Shown: positions 63,742-64,000 of the stretch, piece by piece
Layout: each line of letters begins with the position of its first letter
How positions within the stretch are numbered: position 1 is the stretch's first letter
Assembly: GCF_029350945.1 (NCBI RefSeq)
Contig: NZ_JARKMS010000001.1
Coordinates: forward strand, 126,375 to 190,374
Source: Maribacter huludaoensis
Lineage (GTDB): Bacteria > Bacteroidota > Bacteroidia > Flavobacteriales > Flavobacteriaceae
Direction: 5' to 3'
Length of the DNA stretch: 64,000 nt
Notes under the pieces: model-generated
Told to the model about the DNA's origin: nothing
What the model saw: only the letters and a program-made list of their open reading frames with translations
The model's database searches: none
Translations under genes and position numbers: made by a program

Positions 63742-64000
63742 TCTTCTTTTGATTTCTATTACGATTTCTGTTCTTGTTCTTATTGCGGTTTCTATTCTTG
63801 TTCTTGTTTCTGTTTTTATTTCTGTTACCTCCGCCTTTAGGCTTGTCAAAACGGGTAAGGCTATCTTGACCAACTACATTTTCAAAAACAACTTTTTCTT
63901 CTACTACAACTTCCATTGCGTACATCTCCAAGCTAGAAACTTTTTCTTTTTTCTTGTTCTTCGCTAAAATTTCAATTACCTGATCTTTAGAAAGAACATG
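63734..64000 (-). CDS. ricT: C-terminal part of PSP1/RicT-family protein (partial)
   Basis: The frame is open from the right edge (HVLSKDQVIEILAKNKKKEK) to TAA at 63736-63734. The visible part is only the tail, EMYAMEVVVEEKVVFENVVG, ending in about 30 residues of N/R/K repeats (RNKNRNKNK). Position directly upstream of gldH and PBP1A and the tail composition match the flavobacterial PSP1-domain RicT homologue. The conserved PSP1 domain itself lies outside the window, so the name rests mainly on gene order. Confidence 0.6.
   Translation of the reverse strand, partial: HVLSKDQVIEILAKNKKKEKVSSLEMYAMEVVVEEKVVFENVVGQDSLTRFDKPKGGGNRNKNRNKNKNRNRNKNKNRNRNRNQKKNA

Noticed and set aside
63734..63850. 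CRISPR-like or satellite repeat at the right edge
   Set aside because: The short repeats are codon-level (Asn/Arg/Lys) within a coding frame, without spacers of constant length.
63742..63873. 44-residue extension of GldH rich in T/R/E/I
   Set aside because: It is an alternative-frame reading of the RicT repeat tail; the lipoprotein signal begins at 63741.
1..64000. tRNA, rRNA or riboswitch genes
   Set aside because: No cloverleaf, rRNA segment or recognisable riboswitch (for example TPP near thiL) was found by eye; a covariance-model scan would be decisive.

Overview
The window looks like chromosome of a marine-type member of the Flavobacteriaceae (Bacteroidota). Supporting signs are AT-rich DNA, gldH next to a penicillin-binding protein 1A, a T9SS C-terminal sorting domain on a subtilase, several families typical of this phylum (DUF3078, DUF2480, DUF2721), a type-B succinate dehydrogenase, and promoters resembling TTG-N17-23-TAnnTTTG. 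No rRNA, tRNA, CRISPR or integrase gene was seen.

Layout. 1-7.8 kb is ordinary chromosome: PhzF, an SF2 helicase, an unlisted 49-residue basic protein just ahead of hemB, a serine hydrolase, a CNNM/CBS protein and ogt. About 7.85-19.08 kb is an accessory island, bounded on both sides by a pair of 18-bp palindromes (125 and 126 bp apart). Its left half (8.2-15.1 kb) is built like an integron cassette array without an integrase: plus-strand genes, each ended 10-29 nt after the stop codon by a long imperfect palindrome that begins with AACA and finishes with CGTTRY. Cargo includes sdpR-sdpI-hydrolase and several small membrane proteins. An IS481-type element and an internally deleted relic of it both sit at the same offset (9 nt after CGTTGT) behind two of these palindromes. 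The right half (15.2-18.9 kb) holds two ~190-bp direct repeats placed just upstream of genes, sigZ + a PhzF paralogue, and small hypothetical or TPR proteins.

19.2-25.3 kb: DEDD exonuclease, DUF3124 lipoprotein, secreted subtilase, EEP-family nuclease, hflX. 25.6-36.2 kb (minus strand): an iron-sulphur assembly (SUF) region with sufA-like, sufB, sufC, sufD, sufS, sufE and a SufT-like DUF59 protein. It is interrupted by a porin-like gene, a beta-barrel gene remnant, an M43 protease and a decayed S23 four-helix-bundle gene. 36.7-50.6 kb: Gfo/Idh/MocA oxidoreductase, thiL, brnQ, xth, pepP, two overlapping M28 peptidases, a large BNR/sortilin-like protein, a cupin and DUF2721. 50.8-54.3 kb: sdhCAB. 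54.3-64 kb: vsr, PfpI, a frameshifted methionine aminotransferase, a class-C-like serine hydrolase, a GNAT, an unlisted 35-residue protein with its own terminator, the scoAB CoA-transferase, PBP1A, gldH and the end of ricT.

The most unusual content is the palindrome-delimited array and its flanking repeats. The match to integron attC sites is in architecture only. It rests on reading the sequence by eye and has not been tested by folding or database search.
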